Assembly (NCBI RefSeq): GCF_036323735.1
Contig: NC_086026.1
Coordinates: forward strand, 74,731,039-74,795,038
Direction of reading: 5' to 3'
From: Rattus norvegicus
Taxonomy: Eukaryota; Chordata; Mammalia; Rodentia; Muridae
Length of the DNA stretch: 64,000 nucleotides
Each line of letters begins with the position of its first letter. Position 1 is the first letter of the stretch. A model generated the notes under the pieces. It was not told the DNA's origin. It worked only from the letters and a program-made list of their open reading frames with translations, and searched no databases. The translations under genes were made by a program, and so were the position numbers. Positions 1 to 11,572 of this stretch are shown in pieces.

Positions 1-30
1 TATTTTCCCCCATTGAATACTATTATTTGA

Positions 31-258
<228 letters not shown>

Positions 259-424
259 TGAAATTCTGCATGAGGCAATGTAAAATTGCCCATGATGGAC
301 ACTTGGCTTCTGTTCACATGTCTACTGGTTGCCTACCAGTCACTGGATTTTTTAGAAAGATCCGATGTATATCCCCAATTTGAGTTGTAGAGTAGCAAAT
401 AATAGGATTTCCAAATCCCTGTGA

Positions 425-575
425 GTTAGCTATGCATGATGGCACAGGACTTCAATACTAGCAGTTGGGAGGCAAAAGCAGATCACTGAATTTGAGGCCA
501 GCCTGATCTACACATTGAGTTCCAGGACAGCCAGAACGGCAGTAAGACACTGTGTCAATGTACCCATGGAGGAAC
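425..575 (+). repeat. Diverged B1 SINE
   Basis: The B1 signature is recognisable: GGAGGCAAAAGCAGATCACT, then GAGGCCAGCCTGATCTACA and GAGTTCCAGGACAGCCAGAA. It lies in a Clpx intron. Confidence 0.7.
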
Positions 576-842
576 TGTCTTGAAGTGTAACTTGATGAGT
601 TTGATGTCTGTCTAAGGAGCTTCCATACTGTTTGCGATTAGCTGCAGGAGGAACAAATGGGTTAGAGCAGCAGTGCTCAGCAAGCATGCCATCTCACTGC
701 CCTCACAACGTGCCATAGAACTGCTGGTTTTCCACCTAGGAGGAGGAACTCAGGAAAGGAGTAGGGAAAGGATTATGATTTTTCTGTTGGTTATGAAATA
801 TATACTGATGATATGTTTTATTATTGGTGGTTTTTAAATGTT

Positions 843-1035
843 TAAAAAAAGATTTATTAATGTAATTGATATATATGAGCACTGTATTTGCATGTGTGCC
901 TGCATGGCAGAAAGAAGACATCAGGTCCCATTATAGATGGTTGTGAGCCACCATGTGATTACTGGGAATTGAACTCAGGACCTCTGAAAGTACAGCCAGT
1001 CCTCTTTAACCACTGAGCCATCTCTCCCGCCCGCC
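843..1035 (-). repeat. B2/B3-type SINE
   Basis: The reverse-complement B2 body is recognisable (TGGTTGTGAGCCACCATGTG; CACTGAGCCATCTCTCCCGC) with a T-rich left end equal to the A-rich tail. Confidence 0.8.
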
Positions 1036-1449
1036 CCCCTTTGTAAAATATTCTTATAAACCATGATTTTAATTGGGCCTTGGATTTTAGGGTGCACTTC
1101 CTGTACCAAGTGTTGATTGGTTACAATCAGATGTAATGATACCAGGGTAGTGAGAAACCTAAAACACCCTGTATTTGTCGTGCTTTTAGGTTTTATTATA
1201 AAACCAAATAGTAGCTACTATGACATTTTGTGGCATTTCTAAGTGAGTGTGTTATAATGAGCTTTCCCACAGTTTGCTTTAAGTTGTCCTTGAATTCTTG
1301 CCTTAATGTACTAATTTTAAGTAGTAATTTAGTAGTAGTTTCATAGCCTCCACCCTTGGTACAAATACTAAGTCATGTAATCAAGCCTGGATACAGCACA
1401 GTTCTTATTTTAGTTAATTTATTTCTTGCTGTTGAAATTCTACATAAGT

Positions 1450-1629
1450 GTTTTTTTAGTATCATTTTTATTTATATGAGTACACTGTAGCTATCTTCAG
1501 ACATACGCAGAAGAGTACATCAGATTCCATTACAAATGGTTGTGAGCCACCATATGGTTGCTAGGAATTGAGCTCAGGACCTCTGGAAGAGCAGTCAGTG
1601 CTCTTAACCACTGAGCCCTCTCTCCAGCC
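1450..1629 (-). repeat. B2 SINE
   Basis: Reverse-complement B2: T-rich end, CTTCAGACATACGCAGAAGA, GGTTGTGAGCCACCATATGG and a closing CTCTCTCCAGCCC. Confidence 0.88.
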
Positions 1630-2078
1630 CAAAATTCTACATAAGTTAACAGAGAGTCTTTTTTCCTTCATGTATGACACACATTGCAACAAATTAGCTT
1701 GTATTTAAGTTTCTGTAGCCAAAAGCAGGAAACTATGTTCTGATATTAGTAATTATTAGTGCTTCTTCAGACTTCCAAAAAAGGATTTGATGGTAAAGAT
1801 ATGTAAAATTAAAGGTAATGTTAAAGAATCAAGGACATGTCAAAAGAGGATTTGCCACATAATTTTAACCTATTGGAATTTAGGGCATTTCATTTAGTTG
1901 TAAACATAGCAGAAATCTAAGACCTGAATTCAGATCTTAGCTTTGCTACTTAGAAAAGCAAACCTTTGGTCAAAGTCCTTAACCCCTGCAAGTCTGTTTC
2001 ACATGGGGCTTATAGGAGATGTAAAGCACTTTTGCAACATCTGTCTGTTATTTATAATCCCTGCCACTTCTCGCATAG

Positions 2079-2378
2079 TATCTTGGATTTGGAACACCAT
2101 CTAACCTGGGGAAGGGCAGAAGGGCTGCAGCTGCTGCCGATCTTGCTAATCGAAGTGGAGAATCCAACACTCATCAGGACATTGAAGAGAAAGATCGGTT
2201 ACTCCGCCATGTGGAAGCCAGAGATCTTATTGAGTTTGGCATGATACCGGAGTTTGTGGGACGGCTGCCTGTTGTGGTTCCTTTGCACAGCCTAGATGAA
2301 AAGACGCTTGTGCAGATACTGACTGAGCCACGGAATGCTGTGATTCCTCAATATCAGGCCTTATTCAGCATGGATAAG
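2079..2378 (+). CDS. Clpx: Clpx coding exon (ClpP-docking loop and arginine finger)
   Basis: Acceptor TCTCGCATAG, donor GTTAAA (GT but weak at +3 to +5). The exon is 300 bp (100 codons), phase 0. It starts YLGFGTPSNLG; LGF corresponds to the IGF loop that docks ClpX onto ClpP in bacteria. It then gives a basic/alanine stretch GKGRRAAAAADLANRSG, and the conserved IPEFVGRLPVVVPL with the arginine-finger motif GR. It ends in ...QYQALFSMDK at the large/small AAA+ subdomain border. The docking loop is therefore the very first element of this exon. Confidence 0.97.
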
Positions 2379-2959
2379 GTTAAACTTTAATTTTTCCTTC
2401 ATGATTTTTTTTGATATCAGAATTCTATTTTAAGTTAGCCCATTATATTAAGAGAACCATGCCCATCTGGGATACTGGCCTAGGTATAGTTGTGGGAAGG
2501 CACAGTGTATTACATTCAGCATTTGTAAGTTGTCTTGCTTTTTCTGAGTTAAAATGAGCATATAAAGTACAACTTTATGAGAAGTGTCAACCTAGTTGAG
2601 CCTTTCCAAGCCAAATGTATAGAATTGTTCTTTTAGCCTTGAAATTCTAAGTGCTTTTGCTGTTCGTATAAGTTTATAATATAGTTTTTCTTCTCGCATC
2701 CAAATGTGGAGGTCACTAGCCAGCACATCCAATCAGATAAAAGATTCTTTGAGTTTTATGAACTTGGCATCTCTCCGTACAGTTTTTCTCTTTGTTGACA
2801 TGCAGTCACTTCACCACTGAGCCTCACTGAGCCAAGGAGCAAACTGACTCACAGCCATGATGCTCCCAGTGGTCAGTTGAGTAAAACATACTGCTTGAGG
2901 TTAACATTCGGAAGCACTGTGAAATGACAGACTTGTCTGAAGTTTTGCCTTTGCCTTTT

Positions 2960-3066
2960 TTTTTTTTTTTTTTTTTTTTTAATCTTTTTTTCGGAGCTGG
3001 GGACCGAACCCAGGGACTTGCGCTTGCTAGGCAAGCGCTCTACCACTGAGCTAAATCCCCAACCCC
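2960..3066 (-). repeat. ID SINE (full length) with 15-bp target-site duplication
   Basis: Reverse complement of a tRNA-Ala/BC1-like ID: poly(T), CGGAGCTGGGGACCGAACCC, and GCTAAATCCCCAACCCC. Target-site duplication TTGCCTTTGCCTTTT at 2945-2959 and 3067-3081 is perfect, so the insertion is young. Confidence 0.95.
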
Positions 3067-3507
3067 TTGCCTTTGCCTTTTAACTTTTTCTTATATATTG
3101 TGAGAATGTTAAACTCTTTAAAATGTACTTAGACACCTAGGGGCATAGCTCAGTGTTACTGTGCATGGCCCTGGGTTTAATCTACTGTAGCAAAAAGAGA
3201 ATTTTAGGGTGCCAATGAAAGTCCTCTGTAATGAGGTCTAAGTGGTAAGACATAGTCTAGTCTGAAAAGGGTTAAAGTCTGTCAGGAGATAGAGACCACA
3301 GGAACCTCGCCTTTCTCTCTGGCTTTGTTCTTGAGTCTCAGTTTACTTTCTGGAACTCATTTATTTGTGAAATAGCTATTAGGCCCATTGTTTATAAGAA
3401 TTTCTGGATCTGGAAAATTAATAATAGTTGTTACAGTTAGTAGCTGTATTAGGAAAAGATCACCAAGGACTTACTTAAGTTTTCATTTATCTTTTACTCA
3501 TCTGTAG

Positions 3508-3732
<225 letters not shown>

Positions 3733-3789
3733 TGAAGGCCAGAGGTTGATGTCAGGTGTCTTCCTTTGGGGGACTGGGCAGATGAGATG

Positions 3790-3925
3790 TTGAGACAGGG
3801 TTTCCCTACGTAGCTCTGGTGTCCTAAAATTCACTCTGTAGACCAGGCTGGCCTCAGACTCACAGAGATGTGCCTGACTTTGCCTCACAAGTGCTGGGAT
3901 TATTAGGTGTATGCCACCAGGTGTC
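3790..3925 (-). repeat. B1 SINE
   Basis: Reverse-complement B1: GAGACAGGGTTTCCCTACGT, GTAGACCAGGCTGGCCTCAG, AAGTGCTGGGATTATTAGGT. Confidence 0.85.
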
Positions 3926-4375
3926 TTCCTTATTTATTTCCCATTGTATTTACCAAAACTGGTCTGCTGAACCTAAAGCTTTCCAACTTGGTTAGTTTAG
4001 TTAGACAGCTTGTCTTAGGGCTCCGCTTTCTCTGTTTCTCAAGCACTAAGATTACAGATGGCTGTCACATCTACTGAACTTATGTGTTGGTGCTGGGGAT
4101 CTGATCTCTGGTTCTCATATTTGCAAGTGAGTATTTTCTTCACTGAGCTCTCCCTCCTTAGACCCTTTGTCTAAGTCTTTTGAGACTATTAAACTTTCTG
4201 TTTCTCTTTTGGACATTCTATCTAGAGATCTTCCCTAAAGCCTTTTTATTTCTATGGTTTCCTTTTATGGAGAATGGATAGAGTAGTCACAGATTTTATT
4301 TTGCTTCAGCTTCCAGAACAAGGTGTTTTGTCACTGGTGAGTGTGGTTTAATGGTGTGAATGTGTGCTGTCTTCA

Positions 4376-4600
4376 GTTTGTGAAACAGCACATACACTGA
4401 TTCTGGGAAGATTAGTAAAGGTCATTGTAGTTAGTAGGTTAGTGACTGTCAGGAAAGATTACCCAGGACTGGCGTAAGTTTTCATTTATCTTTAGTCTAT
4501 ATCTGCAGTGTAAACTGAATGTTACTGAGGTGGTTTTGGAAGCCATAGCTAGAACATTGGAATGAAAAATAAGTGCACGAGGCTTCCATTGGAATCCTCA
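4376..4600 (+). pseudogene. Clpx: Decayed tandem copy of Clpx sensor-2 exon and upstream intron
   Basis: The segment repeats the DNA around the 93-bp exon at 3508-3600 with an offset of 1,001 bp. Intron similarity runs from a shared TTTGTGAAA through GTTTTCATTTATCTTT. An acceptor ATATCTGCAG is kept at 4508. The copied exon opens TGTAAACTGAATGTTACTGA; 39 of its first 45 bases match the real exon. In phase it reads CKLNVTEVVLEAIARTLE and stops at TGA 4563-4565. The homologous 5' splice site is lost. This looks like an intronic segmental duplication in decay, or at most a poison exon. Confidence 0.85.
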
Positions 4601-4737
4601 TTGCAGGCTCCATGACACAGTCTCAAAGAAAGAAAACAAAACCAACCCAGAATTGTAAACAAAAAGCTCTTTAGACCTTAAAGATGAAGGTGTTTGCAAC
4701 CCCAGGGCACACATGCTATGACAGAAGAAGTACATAG

Positions 4738-4860
4738 TCCGGGTCAGCCGGTGTGTGGTGTACATCCCTCCAGCAGTTGAGAGGCAGTTAGGCAGATCCC
4801 GGAATCTGAGGCTAGCGTGGTCCACATGGAGTTTACCAAGTCCAGGTCTCCTTCTCGGAC
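4738..4860 (+). repeat. Old B1-like SINE
   Basis: Weak B1 pattern: GTGTGTGGTGTACATCCCTC, then GAGGCTAGCGTGGTCCACAT. Heavily diverged. Confidence 0.5.
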
Positions 4861-5452
4861 CTGTTGAAATCCCCATTTTGCCTCTATGCTCTGTCAGTGT
4901 GCTATGAGGTTTTTCTTAGAGACCCTAGGTGTAGGACACAGGCTTCCTGGTCCTACCCACTCCTTTTAAAGTTGTCCCCCAGATCTGGCTAGGGTTACTA
5001 CTTCACTGCCTTCTCCTAAAGCAAGTTGTCTTCCCTGTAAGGATTTCCTGTTGTCCCAGTCTTGAGTCAGTGTGATTTCAATTGTATAGCTATGCATTTA
5101 CCACAAGCAGCTTGAGACTACCCTGCTTAGACTCTGGTGGTAAGGTATTACTAAGGACAGAAGGCAAACTGGAAGAACGGGTAAATTATTCAGTTGACAG
5201 TCCTGGAAATTTGATGTGTCAGCAATTTCCTTTAACCCCCGAGGGCCTATGGGAAAAACTGGTTTTTCCAGAGTTTTCTTCAGGCCTACTTACTGTTGCA
5301 CTTGGAGCAAATATTCATTTGAATCACAGTTTGAAATTGAATAGCTGGGCAGAGGTGATTTTTAGATTAATTGACAGAAAAGTAAGGATTATTAGTTTAG
5401 GGTCTTGGCCATAGAAAAGATCAGGCACATTTTGGAGTAGCATCTGGGTGTG

Positions 5453-5576
5453 AAACTAGGATTTGCACATCTGTTGCCTAGATCGACAGGACAGTAGGCA
5501 GTTGACTTATTTATAAACTAGGATTTGTACGTCTGTTGCCTAGATCGACAGAATAATAGGCAGTTGACTTATTTAT
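5453..5576 (+). repeat. Two-copy 62-bp tandem duplication in Clpx intron
   Basis: Copies at 5453-5514 and 5515-5576 both begin AAACTAGGATTTG and end GTTGACTTATTTAT, with a handful of substitutions between them (for example GCACAT versus GTACGT). It is a young local duplication between the sensor-2 exon and the following exon. Confidence 0.9.
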
Positions 5577-5658
5577 AAAATGACCTGAATGTAATGAGAA
5601 GCTGTTTTTATATACAGAATATGAAAGCTTTTACGCTGATTAAAATTGGAGTATTTTT

Positions 5659-5757
5659 TTTTTTTTTTTTGGTTCTTTTTTTCGGAGCTGGGGACCAAAC
5701 CCAGGGCCTTGCGCTTCCTAGGTAAGCGCTCTACCACTGAGCTAAATCCCCAGCCCC
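5659..5757 (-). repeat. ID SINE with 13-bp target-site duplication
   Basis: Reverse-complement ID ending GCTAAATCCCCAGCCCC. Duplication TTGGAGTATTTTT at 5646-5658 and 5758-5770 is exact. It shares the TTCCTAGGTAAGCGC variant with the ID at 18738. Confidence 0.95.
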
Positions 5758-5814
5758 TTGGAGTATTTTTATATACTCAATTTTCCTAATTTATTACTTT
5801 CTTTCTCTTTCTAG

Positions 5815-5922
<108 letters not shown>

Positions 5923-6775
5923 TAAAACATGCTCTCAGGCCAGAATAGCCCTAAAGTTAAGGTCCCTGCTGCTTGAGTTTATTGGTCTGTCATTGAAATT
6001 CTTTTTTTTTGTAAGGGAAGTAATAATTTGAATTTTTATAAGAAAAATTAAGTATGGTTTTATAAAGTAATTTTGTGAGTCATTTTGAATACTGATCTTC
6101 AAAATTAGCCCTACTTTTTCTCCAAAAAGCAGTATACAAAAGAGACATACCCCTTGAGTGTAGTTTTAAAATCACAGTACCACTTTGCCCAGAAGCTGCC
6201 ATGCTCTGGCCCCTCCCTTTTGTCCCACCGGACTTAGCTCCAGACGGGTCAAAACCAGAAACCAGCCCACTCCAGGCTTCCTTTTCTACCTGCCTTTGCT
6301 CCTAGAGGAGTCCCTTGAACCCTCGGATAGAAAACAGACAGCTCCATTACCTTTAGAATGATGGTGTCCACGTGTTGGATGAGAATCCACTATTATTTTT
6401 GGAAATGTAGGATTGCTCACACACTCTCAGTGACATAGTCTAGGAAGAGGGAAGAACTGGTTCTCAGGGAGAGGAGTGAGTCACATGGGGGCTCCAACTT
6501 GGGAACCTTAACCTAAGGCACTCAGGGGAGCCTCAGCTCATAGATGTTGGAATCGCCTGCTGTGAACTGGAGGAAGGCAGAGAAAGGCTGCTACCTCCAA
6601 CAGCAGATAAAGGATAGAATGAACGGCAAATACTTTAGGAAAGATTTAAGGAAGTCTTACAGGGTTATTCAAATTCTTTGAACATGGGACCCACGGGAAT
6701 TCTGGGCTCAGTATTTCTGGCATGACAGATTAGAGGAAGCCTGAAAATAGGCTTATACAGTAAGCAGAAGGTTTT

Positions 6776-6968
6776 GTTTTTGTTTTTTTTTTTAAAGATT
6801 TATTTATTTATATATGAGTACACTGTCACTGTCTTCAGACACACCAGAAGAGGGCACCAGATCCCATTACAGATGGTTGTGAGCCACCATGTGGTTGCTG
6901 GGATTCGAACTCAGGACCTCTGGAAGAGCAGTCAGTGCTCTTAACCTCTGAGCCATCTCTCCAGCCCC
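6776..6968 (-). repeat. B2 SINE with 14-bp target-site duplication
   Basis: Reverse-complement B2 ending CTCTCCAGCCCC. AAGCAGAAGGTTTT is duplicated at 6762-6775 and 6969-6982. Confidence 0.95.
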
Positions 6969-7638
6969 AAGCAGAAGGTTTTTAAGGTAGAAGGGAGATT
7001 GAAAAAAAAAAAAAAGAGGTTTTTGTTTGTTTGTTTTAATTAGACAGAAAAGGTGAGGTGTAAGGGAAGGTTCTGTTCCCCAATTGATTCTTGACTTGTT
7101 GATAAAGAAGACCTGGGCAGAAGATACAGGTGGGACTTCAGGGTCCCAGGAGAATAAGGAGACTCGAGAAAGAGAGAAGATTTTCTGCCATACTTTGGAA
7201 TGAGAAGAAAGCAGCAGTCATATAAGGTCTCAGGGCAGCGAGGGCCTACAGCCTCCGCTATGGGCAAGAGACAAAGATGTTGGCAGGGGCTAGCCGGTAC
7301 AAGCCACTAAGCTTAGGGTGGAGGGAGAGACGTAGACAAACTGATCAGGGCACAGATTTCCAGGCAGGAGTTATCTGCACCTAGCAGTTGTGCCTAGAGG
7401 CAAGTTCTAAAATTAATGGAGCTGTGTGTGTGCCTTTTATCCACTGAATCAAGAGTCTTGAGAGTGGGCTGGTAACAAGACCCCTCCAGGAGCAAAGGTG
7501 GGTAGAAAAGAGAAGCTGGGTCAGTGCTGGTGCAACTGATCCTGGAGCTAAGCCGGGAGGAACAAAAGGGACCCGGGAGGGGCTGGTAACACAGCCTCCG
7601 CTACAGGCAAAGGCAGAGTGTGTTTTTAAAACTACACT

Positions 7639-7842
7639 CGGGCTGGAGAGGTGGCTCAGTGGTTAAGAGCACTGACTGCTCTTCCAGAAGTCCTGAGTTC
7701 AAATCCCAGCAACCACATCATGGTTCACAACCATCTGTAATGGGATCTGCTGCCCTCTTCTGGTGTGTCTGAAGACAGCTACAGCTATATACAGTACTTG
7801 TATATAATAAATAAACAAATCTTTAAAAAAAAAAAAAAAACC
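7639..7842 (+). repeat. B2 SINE
   Basis: Forward B2 from GGGCTGGAGAGGTGGCTCAG through TGTCTGAAGACAGCTACAG to an AATAAATAAAC region and an A16 tail. Confidence 0.95.
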
Positions 7843-7894
7843 TACACCCAGTATACACCCATTTGTGTATATTGGGAAGGGAAATACCCGCAAA

Positions 7895-8065
7895 AGGTTC
7901 AGGAGTTCATGGTTATCTTCAGCTCCATGAGTTTGAGGCCAGGCTCTGGACTATGAGACACTCTCAAAACAAAACCAAGGAGGCAGAGGCAGGCCTAACT
8001 ACAACCTGGTCTCTACACAGTGCGTCCAGGACAGCCAGGGATACACAAGAGAACCCAAGAAGGGG
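7895..8065 (+). repeat. Two B1-like fragments
   Basis: Successive B1-like segments, around GAGTTTGAGGCCAGGCTCTG and around GGAGGCAGAGGCAGGCCTAA with CCAGGACAGCCAGGGATACA. Both are diverged. Confidence 0.65.
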
Positions 8066-8164
8066 TGGGTGTGGGTTGGAGAGAACAGGGAACAAATTAC
8101 AGAGATTAAAATGAATTTTGATGTTGGTTTTCCAACTGATGGATAACTTTTTTATGGCTTGACT

Positions 8165-8268
8165 CTTTTTTTTTTTTTCTTTTGGAATATATGTTGGCCT
8201 TAAAGTTACTAAGTATCTGGGAATAGCCTTGAACTCCTAAATGCTGGGATCACTGGTATCCACCAGCT
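8165..8268 (-). repeat. Diverged B1-related SINE
   Basis: Poly(T) followed by AGCCTTGAACTCCTAAATGC and TGGGATCACTGGTATCCACC. Confidence 0.55.
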
Positions 8269-8279
8269 CATCAGCTCTT

Positions 8280-8572
8280 CTTAATGGCTTTTGTAAAAAC
8301 AAAACTTTGTTTACAAAGTTGGTTTTTCCTCAGTACCATACCAGATGACAAATTTGACACAGTTACTGCTTTACTTATTGAATCAGCAAACTTCCTCATA
8401 AATGCTTCAGAGCCATACTGTATATACAGCAACTGCTCAAAACTGTCCCCAGCACAGAAGCAGCCATAGGCAACACATAAATGAAGGACCATTTCTGTAT
8501 CCCAGGGAATCTGGTTTACAAAAGCAGACACTGGGCTGGATTTGGTTCATGATTAGCAGTTGGTTTCAGCAG
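8280..8572 (-). mobile_element. Ancient DNA-transposon remnant (hAT-Charlie/MER-type likely)
   Basis: The stretch with AAGCAGCCATAGGCAACACA, TAAATGAAGGACC, GTTTACAAAAGCAGACACTG and GGGCTGGATTTGGTTCATGA resembles an old mammalian medium-reiteration element that I associate with hAT-Charlie transposons. The family assignment is from memory. An open frame of 86 codons on the minus strand across it is incidental. A repeat-masking search would settle the family. Confidence 0.5.
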
Positions 8573-8752
8573 TAGCTTCTTAGGGAAATCACTGGACTAT
8601 TCTATAACTAAATCTCATATTCACCTCTAAGCAGTGCTGATATTAAAATATTCTTGTTTTGTGCTTTAGGAGGTTATTTAATTATAAAGTTTAGTTTACT
8701 GTTCTGAGTCCAATTTTGTTGAAAAATAAACAAACATGGCTTTGCATTGCAG

Positions 8753-8843
8753 GGCTCCATCGAAAGAGTCCTCGGAAGAGGACTATGACTCTGGAGTGGA
8801 GGAGGACGGATGGCCTCGCCAAGCCGATGCTGCAAATAGCTAA
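8753..8843 (+). CDS. Clpx: Clpx last coding exon, stop TAA
   Basis: Acceptor TTGCATTGCAG. The first base completes the split arginine codon, then the exon reads APSKESSEEDYDSGVEEDGW and PRQADAANS before TAA at 8841-8843. This acidic C-terminal tail is typical of mammalian CLPX and absent from bacterial ClpX. The human tail as I recall it differs by only a few conservative changes, so the gene appears intact here. Confidence 0.96.
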
Positions 8844-9215
8844 GCCATCAGACTCCCACCTGTGCATACAGCCTTCCCTCGTTCTCTAGGGTCATAACAG
8901 TTTCTGAGTCTGGCATTAAAGGCATTGAGTCTATCTTGGATATCATACATGGTCAGCAGCCTTTAAGATAAGAATCAGATCATGTATATTATTGTAACAT
9001 CACATTGATTTATACAAAAGACAGTATATGGACTTTAATGACACAATGTTTAGAGATAAAAATGTACATTATTTTGGTTCTGTTTTTTAAAAATATGCTT
9101 TAACAAAATTCTTAGGAATACTTTTAAGCAATGCAGATGTTGCAATAACTGTGGACTTTACAATAATGTTATTCTAAAAATGGGAAAATAAATTCTTTAA
9201 AGTTGAGTATTGGGA
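8844..9215 (+). other. Clpx: Clpx 3' UTR with poly(A) signal at 9187-9192
   Basis: An AT-rich untranslated tail follows the stop. AATAAA at 9187-9192 is the first canonical signal and a T/GT-rich stretch lies downstream, so cleavage near 9205-9215 is likely. A further AATAAA near 10230 could give a longer isoform, but the DNA between shows nothing that requires it. Confidence 0.7.
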
Positions 9216-10315
9216 TCCCATTGTTTATCGTTACCTTTTTCTACCCACATTCCTTGGAAATATTAGAACTTTCATTTTAAAAGTTGGACCGGGTAGTTTT
9301 TAGTAAGAATACTCTGAAAACCCACGTTTTGATGTCATGTTTATATTTCTAGGCTTTTAAGCCAGTGGAGATACGTTGGTTTCCCAGCCGGTACCATAGC
9401 AACAGACATGCTCCCCTCATGACTTGTCTGACTTACTTGCATCTCTGAACCATTTTACCACCATCAGTGAGTGGATGGGGTTAATAGTCTGACTAATCTT
9501 TACGTAGCTTGCTCTCAGCTATGTGCTAGACTAAATATAAAACATCTTAATAGTGTGTACTTTCTCTAAAGTTCTGAAATTGTTTTTTTATCTGTTGGTG
9601 CTGGATATCTGTCAAGTTTTTAACTCTACAAAACCGTTAGTATCTTCATTAACATATAAACTCCTACTTTGTATTCTACTATAAAACTAAGACTTAGGAG
9701 TGAGTTAGGTGGAAATGAAAATTGCATCTTTGTCCATAATTAAACTTCCTTTATGCTTTTCTTCTGACAAGTTTTTATAATATTCTTTCAGTTCAATCAG
9801 TATCTGTAAGGTTTTTTCCCCTTTTGTTACTTTTGGAGTGTTTTCACTCCTTTTCCCTTGAGTATACACATTACACTTTAAGCTCCATAGAAGACTGTCT
9901 ATACTACAATGGATGTGAGGCTCCTTGGTATGGCCTAAGAAAGGGTGAGGCCAGACATTGAATTTTGCAGGTAGTTAACCCTGCTAGCTGTGGTAGGAAA
10001 CAGAAACAGATGTTCCTGCTTTCCATAGTAATTGTTCTGGGTCTCATAAAGCCTTTGTACTATGAAAAGTACATATTTTATTATCCTTTCCTTATAGTCA
10101 CTAATTTGTTTTAGAAGTGAAAATGGCCATTTCTAAATAGTAAAACAATATTAGACTAGGAGACAAACCGTCACATACAGATCCGATTTACCTTGGAGCT
10201 TAGGTTTGGCACCTGGATAAAACAGACTAAATAAAGCTACCGAGGTGGTATGTCCGTGCTACAGTGGGGCAGCACTCTGCCTCGGCAGTGCCCAGGGAAG
10301 CCAGATTGGTCCTTT
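9216..10315. other. Intergenic DNA downstream of Clpx
   Basis: AT-rich unique-looking sequence with no splice-consistent coding exon, SINE or RNA gene that I recognise. It contains AATAAA near 10230, so it could include an extended Clpx 3' UTR. Confidence 0.5.
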
Positions 10316-10317
10316 AT

Positions 10318-10458
10318 TGAGACAGATTCACCATACATTGCTACACCCTGTCCTGGAACTCACTATATAGACCAGGCGGGCCTTGAACTCACAGAGATCT
10401 GCCTGCCTCTGCCTCCTGAGTACTGGGACTAAAGGAGTGTGCCGCCATGTCTGGCTAT
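10318..10458 (-). repeat. B1 SINE
   Basis: Reverse-complement B1: GTCCTGGAACTCACTATATA, CCTTGAACTCACAGAGATCT, and a closing TGTGCCGCCATGTCTGGCT. Confidence 0.9.
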
Positions 10459-11172
10459 TGGTGTCATTATAAAGAGCACAGATGTCATATAAGCTGCTTT
10501 ATTCCAGGATTGGTTAGCCCATGGCACTTCAGAGGCCCTCTAATGTTTCTAGTTGTTGATCCTACCAACCAAGCTTCACTAATATTGGTTAAATGTTAAT
10601 GAAAATACCTAAATGTCCTGTTTGGAGCCTGAACTGAGGACATAGACTGAGCTTTTCAAGGAGCTTGTGAGCCTTCCAGGGAGCAGATAGAAACTTCAGT
10701 GAGTAAGTTAAACACAGGGTGTGGTAGCCCAGATGGGTTTGGAAGAACCCTTTAGGAATTAACCAGAGAAGAATGGGTATAAAATCAAAAGCTCCAAAGT
10801 AAGATAAAACTAGGGACCCTTGGGGTCAGAAGTAGGTAGTAATTTTGTCTGCCTGTTGCTGCTCTGCCCCGTCCTTTGTCACTTTTATTCAGAAGTAGTT
10901 TTCCCCCCTTGCTTTCAGTACCAGACATGGCAAGAAGTGACTTCAGCCAACTGTGATGAAAACATTTGTTCATAACATACACCCCCATTACCACAGACCC
11001 CACACTGGCTCATTCTTTAAAAAAATGCCGCAACCAAGACCAGGTGGGAGGAGCAAGAATTAAGATCCTGGAAGGGATGTGTCCAGGAGGTCAGGGAGGA
11101 ATGTACGCCACAAATGACATGAGAAACGGGGACACAATCCCAAGCATGACTGAAGGTGGTCACTAGGTTAGA

Positions 11173-11180
11173 TGACGTCA
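11173..11180. promoter_or_regulatory. Full palindromic CRE (TGACGTCA)
   Basis: A perfect CREB/ATF consensus octamer sits in intergenic DNA with no recognised promoter beside it. Function is inferred from the motif only. Confidence 0.35.
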
Positions 11181-11564
11181 CAGTGGAAGGCGTAAAGAGT
11201 TGAATTCATTGGTGCTGACAGTCTGCCTTTACCTTCCCTTAAATGGCCAACAGACGTGGAGAACAGCCTATGAGGCATCCATACCTCTTCCTCTATTTGG
11301 CTATCAAGTGTGTTGTAGAACACTTTGGAAAGGGGTGCCACAGTGGGCTGCTCTGTTACAGGCAGTGTTAAGTGTGACTGTCTCACTAAGCAGGAGGTGA
11401 CTCCTGCATGGAATGCCAGCTTAGTTTATTTGGTGTTGAAATATGTATAGATTATAGTCAACCCAGCAATGGTTTTCCTTGGGGTGCCAGGCTGTGTGAA
11501 GGATTTCTTTTGGAAGTCTAGGCTGTCCACACTTATTTCATCCCTCACTTGCATGGACTTTACG

Positions 11565-11572
11565 TGACGTCA
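11565..11572. promoter_or_regulatory. Second full palindromic CRE (TGACGTCA)
   Basis: A perfect octamer embedded in TACGTGACGTCAGC, 392 bp from the first. It overlaps a preceding ACGTGA half-site. Evidence is motif only. Confidence 0.35.

Noticed and set aside
2960..3066. tRNA-like gene signal in ID elements
   Set aside because: A- and B-box-like sequences belong to ID SINEs with poly(A) tails and target-site duplications, not to a tRNA gene.
7765..8114. Short + strand frames near 7.8-8.1 kb
   Set aside because: They are made from a B2 tail and B1 fragments.
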